DNA of 64,000 nucleotides from Psychrobium sp051201665 (lineage in GTDB: Bacteria > Pseudomonadota > Gammaproteobacteria > Enterobacterales > Psychrobiaceae), in NCBI RefSeq assembly GCF_051201665.1, contig NZ_CP179210.1:2666001-2730000 (forward strand), in the 5' to 3' direction. The translations under genes and the position numbers were made by a program. The first letter of the stretch is position 1. Each line of letters opens with the position of its first letter. This document shows positions 7,842 through 16,727 of this stretch, piece after piece. Below the pieces are notes generated by a model. It saw only the letters and a list, made by a program, of their open reading frames with translations, ran no database searches and was not told where the DNA came from.

Positions 7842-10019
7842 ATGTTTAACAAAAATTTGCTAAAGGCAATTCCTTTGGCGTCAGCATTATTAGCTGGCAA
7901 CGCGTTCGCTGATGAAGGCATGTGGCAACCACATCAATTAAAAGAAATTAGTGGCAAACTTAAAAAAGCAGGACTTAAATTAGATCCGTCACAGATGGAA
8001 AACCTTGATCAGTTCCCAATGAATGCGATTATCAGCCTGGGTGGTTGTACGGCATCATTTTTATCTGACACAGGCCTAGCAATTACTAACCACCACTGTG
8101 CTTACGGCTCAATTCAGTACAATTCGACTGAAAAGAAAAACTTATTAAAGCAAGGTTTTGTTGCTAAAGATAAATCTCAAGAACTTCAAGCAGCGCCGGG
8201 TTCTCGTATTTACGTGACAGAATCTCTCACCGATGTTACTGCTAAGATTACCGGTTCGATTCCTTCATCAGTGAAAGGACAAGCTTATTTCAAAGCCATT
8301 GAAAAAAATCAAAAAGAACTCGTTTCTGCGTGTGAAACCTCACAAGATTACCGCTGTGAAGTCTACAGTTTCCACGGCGGCCTAGAATATTTCCTCATTA
8401 AACAACTTTCAATTCGTGACGTGCGTTTAGTGTACGCTCCACCATCAAGCATCGGTAAATTCGGCGGCGATACCGACAACTGGATGTGGCCTCGTCACAC
8501 AGGTGATTGGGCATTCTACCGCGCGTACGTTAGCAAAGACGGTAAACCAGCAGATTATTCAAAAGACAATGTGCCATTTAAACCAAAAGCCTTCCTAAAA
8601 GTGAATGCCGATGGTGTTCGCAATAGCGATTACGTGATGGTTCTTGGTTACCCAGGCCGTACCAATCGTTATCGCACGGTTGATGAAGTAGAAAACCAAT
8701 TTACATGGGTGTACCCAACGTCTAAACAGTATCGCGAAGACTACATCAATATTATCAAAGACATAGCACCAGCTGGCAGTGACGCACGCATCAAATACGA
8801 AAGCACATTAGCGAGCCTAGCTAATTACGCTAAAAACTTTGGTTCGATGATCGAAAGTTACAACAAAGGCGACATGCTCGAGCGTAAACAAGCAGAGCTA
8901 CAAGCGCTGCAACAGTGGATCAACAGCTCTAAACAGCGTAAGAACAAATACGCCAAAGCACTGACTGAGCTAAACGCGTTAATTGCTCAAGGTAAAAAAG
9001 GTCAAGAACGTGATTTATTAATGGGCTACTTAGGTAGCACAAATATGATGAGCGTGGCCAAGCGTCTTTACCGTTTAGCCAATGAAAAAACTAAGTCTGA
9101 TACTGAGCGTAAACAAGGTTATCAAGACCGCGACATGAACCGTTTCACTCAAGGTATGAAACGCGTAAACCGTCGTTATGACGCCACAGTAGACAAAGCA
9201 GTACTTGAGCACTTTATTGGTCTTTACGCCCAATTACCTAAGAAAGAACGCAACGCTACATTTGACAAGTTCTTTAGCATTGGTAAGAAGTTTGACGCGA
9301 AAACACTAGCAGCCAAACTAAATAAAATGCACAAAAACACCAAACTTGATGAAGAAGCGACGCGTTTAGCATGGATGAATAAATCAGTAAGCGATTTTAA
9401 AAATAGCAAAGACCCTTACATTCAATTTGCAGTGTCGCAGTACGACAACGATCGCAAGCTAGAGAAAAAAGCTGAAGCATTATTCGGTAAACTAGCACAA
9501 GCCCGCCCTGCCTTCATGGAAGCAATGATTGCTTACAAGAAGAGTAAAGGCGAGCCAGTATATGCTGACGCGAACAGCTCACTGCGTATCACTTACGGCA
9601 ACGTTATGGGATACTCACCACAAGACGGTATCACTGCAACGCCATTTACTACATTGGAAGGCTTACTGGCTAAATACAAAGCAGGTGATGCTGAATTTGA
9701 TTTATTCGATAACATTCGCAAAGCCATCGCTGATAAAAACTACGGTAAATACTATCGTAAAGATTTAGACTCAGTACCAGTAAACTACCTATCTAACTTA
9801 GATATCACGGGTGGTAACTCAGGCTCTCCTACCCTAAACGGTAGAGGTGAATTTGTTGGTCTAGTGTTTGACGGTGTTTATGAATCAATCATCGGTGATT
9901 GGGATTACGATACTAAATACAAACGCGCAATCCACACCAGTGTGCCATTCATGCTATGGACAATGGAAAACATCGACGGTGCCCAAAATATTGTTGATGA
10001 AATGACTATCGTTAAATAA
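7842..10019 (+). CDS. S46-family dipeptidyl-peptidase (DPP7/DPP11 type), periplasmic
   Basis: The protein of about 725 residues starts with a signal peptide ending NAFADEG. The start at 7842 is preferred because TAGGA lies 9 nt upstream; an ATG at 7833 is too close to it. The chymotrypsin-like S46 domain is recognisable: GGCTASFLSDTGLAITNHHC carries the catalytic His, FGGDTDNWMWPRHTGDW carries the Asp block, and GGNSGSPTLNG carries the catalytic Ser near the C-terminus. A long helical insert (about residues 330-560) matches the regulatory helical domain of this family. S46 enzymes release dipeptides from the N-terminus of peptides in the periplasm of peptide-feeding bacteria. The S1 specificity residue (DPP7 versus DPP11) cannot be assigned without alignment. 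Confidence 0.92.
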   Translation: MFNKNLLKAIPLASALLAGNAFADEGMWQPHQLKEISGKLKKAGLKLDPSQMENLDQFPMNAIISLGGCTASFLSDTGLAITNHHCAYGSIQYNSTEKKNLLKQGFVAKDKSQELQAAPGSRIYVTESLTDVTAKITGSIPSSVKGQAYFKAIEKNQKELVSACETSQDYRCEVYSFHGGLEYFLIKQLSIRDVRLVYAPPSSIGKFGGDTDNWMWPRHTGDWAFYRAYVSKDGKPADYSKDNVPFKPKAFLKVNADGVRNSDYVMVLGYPGRTNRYRTVDEVENQFTWVYPTSKQYREDYINIIKDIAPAGSDARIKYESTLASLANYAKNFGSMIESYNKGDMLERKQAELQALQQWINSSKQRKNKYAKALTELNALIAQGKKGQERDLLMGYLGSTNMMSVAKRLYRLANEKTKSDTERKQGYQDRDMNRFTQGMKRVNRRYDATVDKAVLEHFIGLYAQLPKKERNATFDKFFSIGKKFDAKTLAAKLNKMHKNTKLDEEATRLAWMNKSVSDFKNSKDPYIQFAVSQYDNDRKLEKKAEALFGKLAQARPAFMEAMIAYKKSKGEPVYADANSSLRITYGNVMGYSPQDGITATPFTTLEGLLAKYKAGDAEFDLFDNIRKAIADKNYGKYYRKDLDSVPVNYLSNLDITGGNSGSPTLNGRGEFVGLVFDGVYESIIGDWDYDTKYKRAIHTSVPFMLWTMENIDGAQNIVDEMTIVK

Positions 10020-10032
10020 ATATAGCCATCCA

Positions 10033-10062
10033 CTATCATGCGCCCTTTCAGGCGCATGATAG
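10033..10062 (+). terminator. Strong hairpin after the S46 peptidase
   Basis: A 12-bp perfect stem (CTATCATGCGCC at 10033-10044, GGCGCATGATAG at 10051-10062) with a 6-nt loop begins 13 bp after the stop. No run of T follows, so it may be a weak or Rho-assisted terminator or an mRNA 3'-end stabiliser. Confidence 0.55.
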
Positions 10063-10117
10063 ATAAGTTAGGCAATTGACGATAGAACGCCTAATCGTAC
10101 ACTTTCATTTTAGACAA

Positions 10118-10140
10118 TAAAAAAAGCAGCCTAAGCTGCT
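10118..10140 (-). terminator. Terminator after the DUF3581 gene
   Basis: On the minus strand a 6-bp stem AGCAGC/GCTGCT with a 4-nt loop is followed directly by seven T residues. It lies 13 bp after the stop of the gene at 10153-10863. Confidence 0.75.
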
Positions 10141-10152
10141 CTAACATAATCG

Positions 10153-10863
10153 TTATGCGAAATAAGCGTTCTTTCGCTCATCGTAATCAGTAACGACAGC
10201 GTTAATAACCTCTGCATCAAATTCTCGCAGTCCGCTTAGCGCCATTAACTTTTCACCATAACCAACAATCTCATCGCCAACTTTAAAGAAAAATTGCAAC
10301 GTTGCACGGCCGCGTTTACCATTAACTTCTAGTGATGTATTAGTAATTTCAAGCGTAGGATTGGTGAAATCTAAACGCAGTAAATCAATGGACATCTTTT
10401 CGTAAATAACCAATGGACGCGCAGGATTAATCATCGCATTTTCTTTTTCCATCAGAGGTACTAATACGTGTGGAAAAGTGTGGCCAGAAAACTCAACATA
10501 ACGTTGTGCTAATGATGCAGCAAGTTCTTGATTATCAGTTGACTCACCTTCACGGTTAATCGACATATACTCTTTTTCATTGCCATCGATGACTTTAATA
10601 TCAGCAGATTCCTGACACGAAAAATCAAGTTCAATACCATCTGATACCATGCCAGAAAACGTAAATTGCATCTTCTTGCTAACACCTAGCTTTGACAACG
10701 CGATTGAGAAAAGTAAATCGCCTGGTACACAAAACTTCTTGGTTTCGATATCGTGCAAAGGATTAAAATCACCAGCTATGTCTTTGGCAAATTTACTGGC
10801 TTGTTCACGTGTAAAAGAAAATGACGAAGGCTCGCCTTGGTTAAAGTATTGACTGATATTCAT
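10153..10863 (-). CDS. DUF3581 family protein
   Basis: This 236-residue soluble protein has no signal peptide or membrane segment. Its beginning (MNISQYFNQ..FSFTREQASKFAKDIAGDFNPLHD) resembles the hotdog-like dehydratase opening seen in DUF3581 proteins of Shewanella, Vibrio and relatives. NPLHD in particular recalls the FNPLH/NPIH motif of MaoC-type hotdog enzymes, which suggests an acyl-thioester-related fold; this is inference only. The gene stands alone between cysS and the S46 peptidase gene, with its own terminator on the 3' side. The start is the first ATG and sits next to the conserved N-terminus. The cellular role is unknown. Confidence 0.75.
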   Translation of the reverse strand: MNISQYFNQGEPSSFSFTREQASKFAKDIAGDFNPLHDIETKKFCVPGDLLFSIALSKLGVSKKMQFTFSGMVSDGIELDFSCQESADIKVIDGNEKEYMSINREGESTDNQELAASLAQRYVEFSGHTFPHVLVPLMEKENAMINPARPLVIYEKMSIDLLRLDFTNPTLEITNTSLEVNGKRGRATLQFFFKVGDEIVGYGEKLMALSGLREFDAEVINAVVTDYDERKNAYFA

Positions 10864-10955
10864 ATCTAATTAGTGGCCGTAATAAACAATAAAACAAGCC
10901 TCGCCTTGCGCGATAATTGCTAAAACCAAAAGGGTTGAACAGACAATCAAATGGG

Positions 10956-10997
10956 CAAAAAAAGAGGCACTAGATTCCATTACTGGAAAGTGCCTCT
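10956..10997 (-). terminator. Terminator after cysS
   Basis: On the minus strand a 9-bp stem (AGAGGCACT / AGTGCCTCT) with a 17-nt loop is followed by seven T residues. It begins about 25 bp after the cysS stop codon. Confidence 0.8.
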
Positions 10998-11022
10998 ATT
11001 TTAACGTATTAAGGTGGGTAGT

Positions 11023-12399
11023 TTATACACGGCGCCAACTGGTAACACCAGCGCTGTCTTCAAGGACGATACCCATCGAAGTTAGCTCATCACGGGCAGC
11101 ATCAGCGGCCGCCCAGTCTTTGCTAGCGCGCGCATCATTACGTTTAACAATCAGCGCTTCAATAGCCGCTGACTCATCATCGTTGTCACCTTGTAAAAAC
11201 GCAACTGGATCAGACTGCAGTACACCTAACACGCTGCCAAGCTCAATTAAGATTGCAGCAAGCTCACTCGCCTTATCACCATCAGTATCTTTAACGCGGT
11301 TAATCTCTTTAGCCAATTCGAATAACACAGGTAAGGCTTCTGGTGTGTTAAAATCATCGTCCATTGCTGTCTTAAAACGAGCAACATAGTCATTGTCCAT
11401 ACTAACATCGGCAGTCGGCGTAATTCCGCGTAAAGCAGTGTACAAGCGCTCTAATGCGCTACGGCCTTGATGCAAGTTGTCTTCAGAATAATTTAACTGA
11501 CTGCGGTAATGGCCATTAAGTAAGAAGAAACGAATCGTTTCAGCATCAAATACTTTTAGCACATCTTCAATGGTAAAGAAGTTGCCTAATGATTTAGACA
11601 TTTTTTCTTTATCAACTTGTACCATACCAGAGTGCATCCAAGTATTTACATAGTTGGTGCCATGAGCACAACAAGACTGAGCCACTTCATTTTCATGATG
11701 GGGGAAGGTTAAATCGCTACCGCCACCATGAATATCAAATGTTTCACCCAAATGCTTTGCATTCATTGCCGAACATTCGATATGCCAGCCAGGACGACCT
11801 TCCCCCCACGGAGAAGCCCAACTTGGTTCACCTGCTTTGGCTTTTTTCCATAACACGAAATCCATGCCATTGCGTTTGTCTTGCACAACATCAACACGTG
11901 CACCTAACTGCAACGCATCTAAATCTTGGCGGCTTAACTTACCGTAATCTTCATAGCTTGGTACTGAGAATAAAACATCACCGTTATCTGCAACATACGC
12001 GTGCTCTTTAGTAACGAGCTTTTCGATGATTTCAATGATTTCAGGGATGTGCGTCGATACTTTTGGCTCAACATCAGGTTCAACCATATTTAACGACTTA
12101 AAGTTGCCGTGCATGATATCAATGAAACGCTCGGTTAATTCGATAAAGGATTCACCATTTTCATTAGCACGAGCAATAATTTTGTCATCAACATCGGTAA
12201 TGTTACGAACATACTTAACTTCGTAGCCGCTAAAACGTAGGTAACGAACAATCGTATCGAAGAACACATAAGTACGGCCATGACCAATGTGACAATAGTC
12301 ATAAGTGGTAACTCCACACACATACATGCCAACTTTACCGGGTACAATCGGTTTAAATACATCTTTTTGGCGGGTAAGCGTGTTGTAAATTGATAACAT
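11023..12399 (-). CDS. cysS: Cysteinyl-tRNA synthetase
   Basis: This class I aminoacyl-tRNA synthetase charges tRNA-Cys in the cytoplasm. The protein of about 458 residues begins MLSIYNTLTRQKDVF, as usual for the family. A start nine codons further upstream is open, but the family N-terminus favours 12399. The active-site motifs are the HIGH equivalent in YDYCHIGHGRTYV and KMSKS in DKEKMSKSLGNF. Zinc ligands are visible as the first Cys in YVCGVTTYD, in HIECSAM and in the HHENE block. The C-terminal anticodon-binding helical region ends SWRRV. The gene is monocistronic and divergent from ppiB; a perfect palindrome lies between them. Confidence 0.97.
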   Translation of the reverse strand: MLSIYNTLTRQKDVFKPIVPGKVGMYVCGVTTYDYCHIGHGRTYVFFDTIVRYLRFSGYEVKYVRNITDVDDKIIARANENGESFIELTERFIDIMHGNFKSLNMVEPDVEPKVSTHIPEIIEIIEKLVTKEHAYVADNGDVLFSVPSYEDYGKLSRQDLDALQLGARVDVVQDKRNGMDFVLWKKAKAGEPSWASPWGEGRPGWHIECSAMNAKHLGETFDIHGGGSDLTFPHHENEVAQSCCAHGTNYVNTWMHSGMVQVDKEKMSKSLGNFFTIEDVLKVFDAETIRFFLLNGHYRSQLNYSEDNLHQGRSALERLYTALRGITPTADVSMDNDYVARFKTAMDDDFNTPEALPVLFELAKEINRVKDTDGDKASELAAILIELGSVLGVLQSDPVAFLQGDNDDESAAIEALIVKRNDARASKDWAAADAARDELTSMGIVLEDSAGVTSWRRV

Positions 12400-12537
12400 T
12401 GGGAGTTGTTTCCTTAGGCCTAACAATAAATAAAGAGGTGAGTTTATCAGGTGCGTTAAAACAGCTCAACAGATTGCAGTAACGGCGCTTAAAGAATCTG
12501 AAAAACATGCTCAATTTGGCAAAAAATCATCAACAAT

Positions 12538-12561
12538 CTGTAATTTAGTTCTAAATTACAG
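12538..12561. promoter_or_regulatory. Perfect palindrome between divergent cysS and ppiB
   Basis: The arms CTGTAATTTAG (12538-12548) and CTAAATTACAG (12551-12561) are perfect 11-bp inverted repeats separated by TT. The site lies 138 bp upstream of cysS and 80 bp upstream of ppiB. It could be an operator for one or both genes or a small RNA hairpin; it has no T-tract of a normal terminator. Confidence 0.4.
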
Positions 12562-12641
12562 CCTTTGCTTTGCCATTATTACTAAACAAGGTAAAATCCC
12601 ATCAATTCAAATGTAACACAAATCACAGACAGGTTAATTTC

Positions 12642-13136
12642 ATGATCTTAATGACCACAAATTTCGGTGACATCAAAATCGAAACTTACGCAGACAAAGC
12701 TCCAAAAACAGTAGCTAACTTCGAAAAATACGTTAAAGAAGGTTTTTACGACGGTACTATTTTCCACCGCGTTATTGACGGATTTATGGTTCAAGGCGGC
12801 GGCATGGAAAGCGGCATGTTAGAAAAAGACACAGTAACTTGTGTCGATAACGAAGCGAACAACGGTCTTAAAAACACGATTGGCACCTTAGCAATGGCGC
12901 GTACTCAAGATCCTCATTCAGCAAGCTCACAGTTTTTCATTAACGTTAGCGACAACGGTTTCCTAGATTTCACTAGCGAATCAGTTCAAGGCTGGGGCTA
13001 CTGTGTATTCGCTAAAGTTGTTGAAGGCATGGACATCGTTGATAAGATCAAAAAAGTAGAAACGGGCAACCGTGGCTACCATCAAGATGTTCCACTAGAT
13101 GAAGTGGTTATCGAAAAGGTAGTTATTAGCGAGTAA
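12642..13136 (+). CDS. ppiB: Peptidyl-prolyl cis-trans isomerase B (cyclophilin)
   Basis: The 164-residue cytoplasmic cyclophilin catalyses cis-trans isomerisation of X-Pro bonds. It begins MILMTTNFGDIKIETYADKAPKTVANF, the normal PpiB N-terminus. The longer ORF from 12570 lacks a ribosome site and is not preferred; ACAGG lies about 10 nt upstream of 12642. Family residues are in place: FHRVIDGFMVQGG carries the catalytic Arg, MARTQDPHSASSQFFIN the binding-site block, and the binding-pocket Trp position is seen in VQGWGYCVFAKV. No signal peptide is present, separating it from periplasmic PpiA. It is followed by lpxH 85 bp downstream, a pair commonly adjacent in gammaproteobacteria. Confidence 0.96.
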   Translation: MILMTTNFGDIKIETYADKAPKTVANFEKYVKEGFYDGTIFHRVIDGFMVQGGGMESGMLEKDTVTCVDNEANNGLKNTIGTLAMARTQDPHSASSQFFINVSDNGFLDFTSESVQGWGYCVFAKVVEGMDIVDKIKKVETGNRGYHQDVPLDEVVIEKVVISE

Positions 13137-13154
13137 TTACACGCTAATCTATCT

Positions 13155-13184
13155 TATTGGCTTGAGCAATCGCTCAAGCCAATA
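13155..13184 (+). terminator. Hairpin between ppiB and lpxH
   Basis: A 12-bp perfect stem (TATTGGCTTGAG at 13155-13166, CTCAAGCCAATA at 13173-13184) with a 6-nt loop starts 18 bp after ppiB. A T-rich stretch follows only after about 12 nt, so it is either an imperfect terminator or a processing/stability hairpin. Confidence 0.5.
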
Positions 13185-13221
13185 GACATTATTAAGCTTT
13201 TTAAAAAGGTTACTCAACTTC

Positions 13222-13968
13222 ATGAGCAAAACGTTATTCATTGCTGACTTACACCTTCATCGCGATCGCAGCGATATCACCGACCTCTTCTGCCATTTCT
13301 TAGCAAATGATGCTGTTGGATGTGATGCCTTATATATTTTAGGCGACCTGTTTGAAGTGTGGTTTGGCGACGACAACCCCTGCCCTATGATAAAACTCGT
13401 GAGTGAACGTCTTAAAGCGCTTAATGACACCGGCGTACCCATTTATTATATTCACGGCAATCGAGATTTCACGATTGGCAAACGCTATTGCAAACAAAGC
13501 GGCATGATTTTATTACCAGAAAGTAAAGTCATTGACCTCTACGGAACGCCTGCCTTAATTATGCATGGTGATAGCTTGTGTACACGCGATGTCGCCTATC
13601 AGAAATTTAGAAAGCGCAGTCGTAATCCAATCATCAAATTCTTACTGCTGTCATTGCCTTTTAAAACCCGTCAAAAGATTGCAGGCGATATTCGTAACAA
13701 ATCAAAAGCGTCTAACAAAAAGATTTCGTTAGAAATTATGGACGTTACACAAAATGAAGTTGAAAAAGACATGACAAACGCCGACGTACAGCTATTGATT
13801 CATGGCCACACTCATCGTCCAGATCGTCATCACTTTGATTTAAACGGCGAACCTGCAGAGCGTATTGTGTTGGGTGATTGGTACGATCAAGGCTCATCAT
13901 TAGTCGTCACCAAAGAGGGTATGTCGCTTGAAAATCAAGCCTTCATATCACCAAAGATTACTGGCTAA
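13222..13968 (+). CDS. lpxH: UDP-2,3-diacylglucosamine diphosphatase
   Basis: LpxH hydrolyses UDP-2,3-diacylglucosamine to lipid X plus UMP at the inner membrane surface, an essential lipid A step. The 248-residue protein shows the calcineurin-like metallophosphatase pattern: IADLHL (D-x-H), ILGDLFEVWFGDD (GD), HGNRDF (GNxD), MHGDSLC, and HGHTHRPDRH (GHTH). The start ATG is preceded by AAAAAGG about 11 nt upstream. Length and the DLFE..WFGDD block are specific to LpxH rather than LpxI. Confidence 0.95.
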   Translation: MSKTLFIADLHLHRDRSDITDLFCHFLANDAVGCDALYILGDLFEVWFGDDNPCPMIKLVSERLKALNDTGVPIYYIHGNRDFTIGKRYCKQSGMILLPESKVIDLYGTPALIMHGDSLCTRDVAYQKFRKRSRNPIIKFLLLSLPFKTRQKIAGDIRNKSKASNKKISLEIMDVTQNEVEKDMTNADVQLLIHGHTHRPDRHHFDLNGEPAERIVLGDWYDQGSSLVVTKEGMSLENQAFISPKITG

Positions 13969-14109
13969 GAAAAACCACAAATCACTCGCTTAATGTGCCT
14001 ATAAAGTAAGCACGTATTAACGAACAAAAATTTAATTTGGACATTGGGGAACCCCTTGGCTATTATGCCCTCCAAGTTGTTTACTAACGAAGTTATTTAT
14101 TGAGGAAAC

Positions 14110-14478
14110 ATGAGTTTAAAATCTGTATCACAAGCGCTGTTAATCGCGTCACTTACCCTAACTCTACCAGCATGTTCATTTGTTGATTGGTTAGTGTATA
14201 AGCAAGACAAACCTCAAGGTAACTTTCTAGAACAAAAAGACATCGACAAATTACGCATTCAAATGACCAAAGAACAGGTCGCGTTCATCATCGGTCGCCC
14301 AATTGTTGACGACATCTACGGTGGCGACAAATGGCGTTACGTTTACCACTTTAAATCAGGTCGAAATGCACAAATTACTTATCGTGAATTGATAATGATT
14401 TTTAAAGACAACAAATTAGTTGAAATGACTGGCGATTACAAAGAAAACGAAGCATTTAATACGCCAATTTCTGAGTAA
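14110..14478 (+). CDS. bamE: Outer membrane protein assembly factor BamE
   Basis: BamE is a small lipoprotein of the BAM complex that helps fold outer-membrane beta-barrels. The 122-residue protein has a lipoprotein signal (lipobox LPAC, Cys about 22). The SmpA/OmlA domain is seen in IDKLRIQMTKEQVAFIIGRPIVDD and in DKWRYVYHFKSG. TGAGGA lies just upstream of the ATG. A textbook terminator follows, and 141 bp separate it from lpxH, so it is probably its own transcription unit. Confidence 0.95.
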   Translation: MSLKSVSQALLIASLTLTLPACSFVDWLVYKQDKPQGNFLEQKDIDKLRIQMTKEQVAFIIGRPIVDDIYGGDKWRYVYHFKSGRNAQITYRELIMIFKDNKLVEMTGDYKENEAFNTPISE

Positions 14479-14504
14479 ACAGCTAACACAACGTATTAAC
14501 GAAT

Positions 14505-14541
14505 AAGGCCGCTATTTACTGATAAATAGCGGCCTTTTTTT
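14505..14541 (+). terminator. Rho-independent terminator after bamE
   Basis: A 14-bp perfect stem (AAGGCCGCTATTTA at 14505-14518 / 14523-14536) with a 4-nt loop is followed by a run of T. Confidence 0.95.
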
Positions 14542-14560
14542 ATTCTTACAACAATATTAA

Positions 14561-14717
14561 TACCAATTGCATTAAGTAAGTGATCTTGTTGTGCGTAGAG
14601 AAAATCAGCTAAAACAAGGCGCTCGATTGACTAATAGCTGGCTATTAGGATTGAGAGCAACGCCATTTTAGTTAATTTTAACAAGTACAAGTGGGCAAAT
14701 ATTTAATGCAATTGGTA
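14561..14717. repeat. MITE-like repeat, copy 1 (intact ends)
   Basis: This 157-bp non-coding element ends in perfect 15-bp terminal inverted repeats (TACCAATTGCATTAA and its reverse complement); adding one base on each side extends the match to 16. The interior is identical by eye to copy 2 at 37305-37464. It contains no ORF, so it would need a transposase in trans. It lies between the convergent bamE and rnfH genes. Confidence 0.88.
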
Positions 14718-14748
14718 TAATACATACAGTGTTTAACGTGATAGCAAG

Positions 14749-15093
14749 CTAATCAGTTTTACGCATTTCATTAACACGACCACCCGTTACCTTGTCCGCA
14801 CGACCTTCAGCAACTGCTTTTTCTGCTCGTTTGAGCCGAGCCGCTTTAGGATCGGCAATTAATGGACGATACACTTCAATACGATCGCCGTCTTTACAAG
14901 TATCCGTCAGCTTAACGGTGCGATTAAAAATCCCCACTTTAGGTTTAGTGAAGTCAAAATCTAAAAAGTAGTTTGCAATACCTGACTGCGCAACAATCTC
15001 GCTAACCGTTAAACTTGAATCGACAGATAGCTCAACAACCTTTTGCTTGTGCGGCGTAGCAAACGCCACTAATACATTAATTTGATTACTCAT
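14749..15093 (-). CDS. rnfH: RnfH family ubiquitin-like-fold protein
   Basis: This 114-residue protein begins MSNQINVLVAFATPHKQKVVELSVDSSLTVSEIV and contains VGIFNRTVKLTD and GDRIEVYRPLIADPKAARLKRA. These are hallmark blocks of the RnfH/YfjF (UPF0125) family with a beta-grasp fold. The function is not settled; the name reflects association with rnf genes in some genomes. It overlaps the end of ratA by 8 bp, the conserved ratA-rnfH (yfjG-yfjF) pair next to smpB. Confidence 0.92.
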   Translation of the reverse strand: MSNQINVLVAFATPHKQKVVELSVDSSLTVSEIVAQSGIANYFLDFDFTKPKVGIFNRTVKLTDTCKDGDRIEVYRPLIADPKAARLKRAEKAVAEGRADKVTGGRVNEMRKTD

Positions 15094-15517
15094 AAACTAC
15101 TTTCGCTCGCTCACTAAACGCCGTCACCATGTTGCCTACCAGTTCTTTGAATACTTTACCAAAGGCAAACTCAGCTAATTTATTATCAAACTCAAACTCT
15201 AAGTCCAAGTTAACCTTACACGCGTTATCATCAAGGGCTAAAAACGACCAGCCACCGGTTAATAATCTAAAAGGGCCATCAACTAACGCCATATCAACAC
15301 GTTCGTTTTCAGTCAGCGTATTACGCGTTGTGAATGTCTTTTTAATGCCAGCCTTTGAAACATCAACACTCGCCACCATCACACTCTCTTCATCAGAAAC
15401 AATGCGAGAGCCCACACAACCGGGTAAAAATTGCGGATAAGCCGCAACATCATTGACTAAATCATACATTTGTTGCGCACTAAACATCACTAACGCGCTA
15501 CGGTTTACTTGAGGCAT
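15086..15517 (-). CDS. ratA: RatA / coenzyme Q-binding START-domain protein
   Basis: This 143-residue protein of the Polyketide_cyc/START family has the conserved beginning MPQVNRSALVMFSAQQMYDLVNDVAAYPQFLPGC and the block FRLLTGGWSFLAL. E. coli RatA was described as an inhibitor of 70S ribosome association, while eukaryotic and bacterial homologues (COQ10) bind ubiquinone. Which role holds here is unknown. It is the first gene of a two-gene unit with rnfH and is divergent from smpB. Confidence 0.92.
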   Translation of the reverse strand: MPQVNRSALVMFSAQQMYDLVNDVAAYPQFLPGCVGSRIVSDEESVMVASVDVSKAGIKKTFTTRNTLTENERVDMALVDGPFRLLTGGWSFLALDDNACKVNLDLEFEFDNKLAEFAFGKVFKELVGNMVTAFSERAKVVYE

Positions 15518-15764
15518 AATTCTTCCTTTACAAAATCGGCGCTATCATACCACAAGCACACACAAATACTCACGCGCAACCAACGATATCCCCCCTTATC
15601 ACAAAGTCGCTTAGGTATCACTTGCTTGGCGCTAAGATACTGGTAAACTTAAGCCAATTTTTAGGGTTTGTGCATTTCTCCGCTATTAATAAAAACATTC
15701 ATTTATTAAATTTTAGATACCCATCATCAGTGGAAATGCCCCCATCAGTATAGAGTTTACAAAC

Positions 15765-16247
15765 ATGGCAAAACAAAAAGGCAAAAAAACCAGCCCTGGT
15801 AATATTGCTAAAAATAAAAGAGCGCATTTCGAATACGCAATTTCTGAAAAAACCGAAGCAGGCCTTGAACTACAAGGTTGGGAAGTTAAATCAATGCGCG
15901 TTGGCAAAGTCAACATGACAGACGCGTATTGTATTGTTCAAAACAATGAACTATTGCTGCTTGGTTGCCACATCACGCCGCTTAACACCGCATCAACTCA
16001 CGTGCATTGTGAGCCAGAACGTCCGCGTCGTTTGTTATTAAAGCGCCGTGAAATCGACAAGCTCAAAGGCCTTGTTGAACGTCAAAGCTTTACCATTGTT
16101 GCCATCAGCCTTTACTGGAAAGGTCCATGGGCTAAAGTTGAAATCGGTCTAGGTAAAGGTAAGCAATCTCACGACAAACGTGAAGATGGCAAACAACGCG
16201 ACTGGGAACGTGAAAAATCACGCGTCATGAAAGACTCATTACGCTAG
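15765..16247 (+). CDS. smpB: SsrA-binding protein SmpB
   Basis: SmpB binds tmRNA and brings it to stalled ribosomes for trans-translation. The 160-residue protein has the family blocks KNKRAHFEYAISEKTEAGLELQGWEVKSMR, DAYC, and the basic C-terminal tail DKREDGKQRDWEREKSRVMK that occupies the decoding centre. The start ATG (AAAC ATG GCA AAA) fits the usual MAKQKGKK N-terminus. Its RNA partner ssrA begins 101 bp downstream of the stop. Confidence 0.97.
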   Translation: MAKQKGKKTSPGNIAKNKRAHFEYAISEKTEAGLELQGWEVKSMRVGKVNMTDAYCIVQNNELLLLGCHITPLNTASTHVHCEPERPRRLLLKRREIDKLKGLVERQSFTIVAISLYWKGPWAKVEIGLGKGKQSHDKREDGKQRDWEREKSRVMKDSLR

Positions 16248-16304
16248 AACAAACAATTCAACACGCTATTTGATTAATATTCCATCAAGTAGCTAATTGA
16301 CTGG

Positions 16305-16333
16305 TTGCTCAATGCCTTAGCAAGGCGTAGAAT
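16305..16333 (+). promoter_or_regulatory. Likely sigma-70 promoter of ssrA
   Basis: TTGCTC (16305-16310) and TAGAAT (16328-16333) are separated by 17 bp. The predicted start lies near 16340, a few bases before the mature tmRNA 5' end, consistent with RNase P trimming. Confidence 0.55.
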
Positions 16334-16348
16334 AGCTGTTATCGCTTT

Positions 16349-16702
16349 GGGGGCGATTTAGGATTCGACGAGATTCTTGAAACCCAAGGTGCATGCCGAG
16401 GGGCGGTTGGCCTCGTAAAAAGCCGCACTTAAATCTATTCGCAAACGACGAACAGTACTCTCTAGCCGCTTAGGCCGCTAGCTTTCCACCCACGTGTGCT
16501 TGTGCGCTGGGACTCGGAAAGTCACTCTACACAGGATCGCGTGGAAACTTCGTCTGTAGTTGAAGCGTTAAAACTAATCAGGCTCGCCAATATCAATCCT
16601 GTCTGTCGGAGTGGTTGCGGTTAATCTATAGACATGACTAAGCATGTAGTACCGAGGATGTAGGTTTTTCGGACGGGGGTTCAATTCCCCCCGCCTCCAC
16701 CA
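16349..16702 (+). ncRNA. ssrA: Transfer-messenger RNA (tmRNA)
   Basis: The 5' end GGGGGCGATTTAGGATTCGACG and the 3' end CGCCTCCACCA form a 7-bp tRNA-like acceptor stem (one G-U pair) with an encoded CCA. The T-arm is seen as GGGGGTTCAATTCCCCC. The tag reading frame starts at the resume codon GCA at 16441 and reads ANDEQYSLAA followed by TAG (16471-16473). The ANDE..LAA pattern is typical of gammaproteobacteria and ends in the LAA degron read by ClpXP. Length is about 354 nt. The 3' end of this gene is duplicated downstream. Confidence 0.97.
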
Positions 16703-16727
16703 CATTCAGGTTTGTTACCGCAGACCT

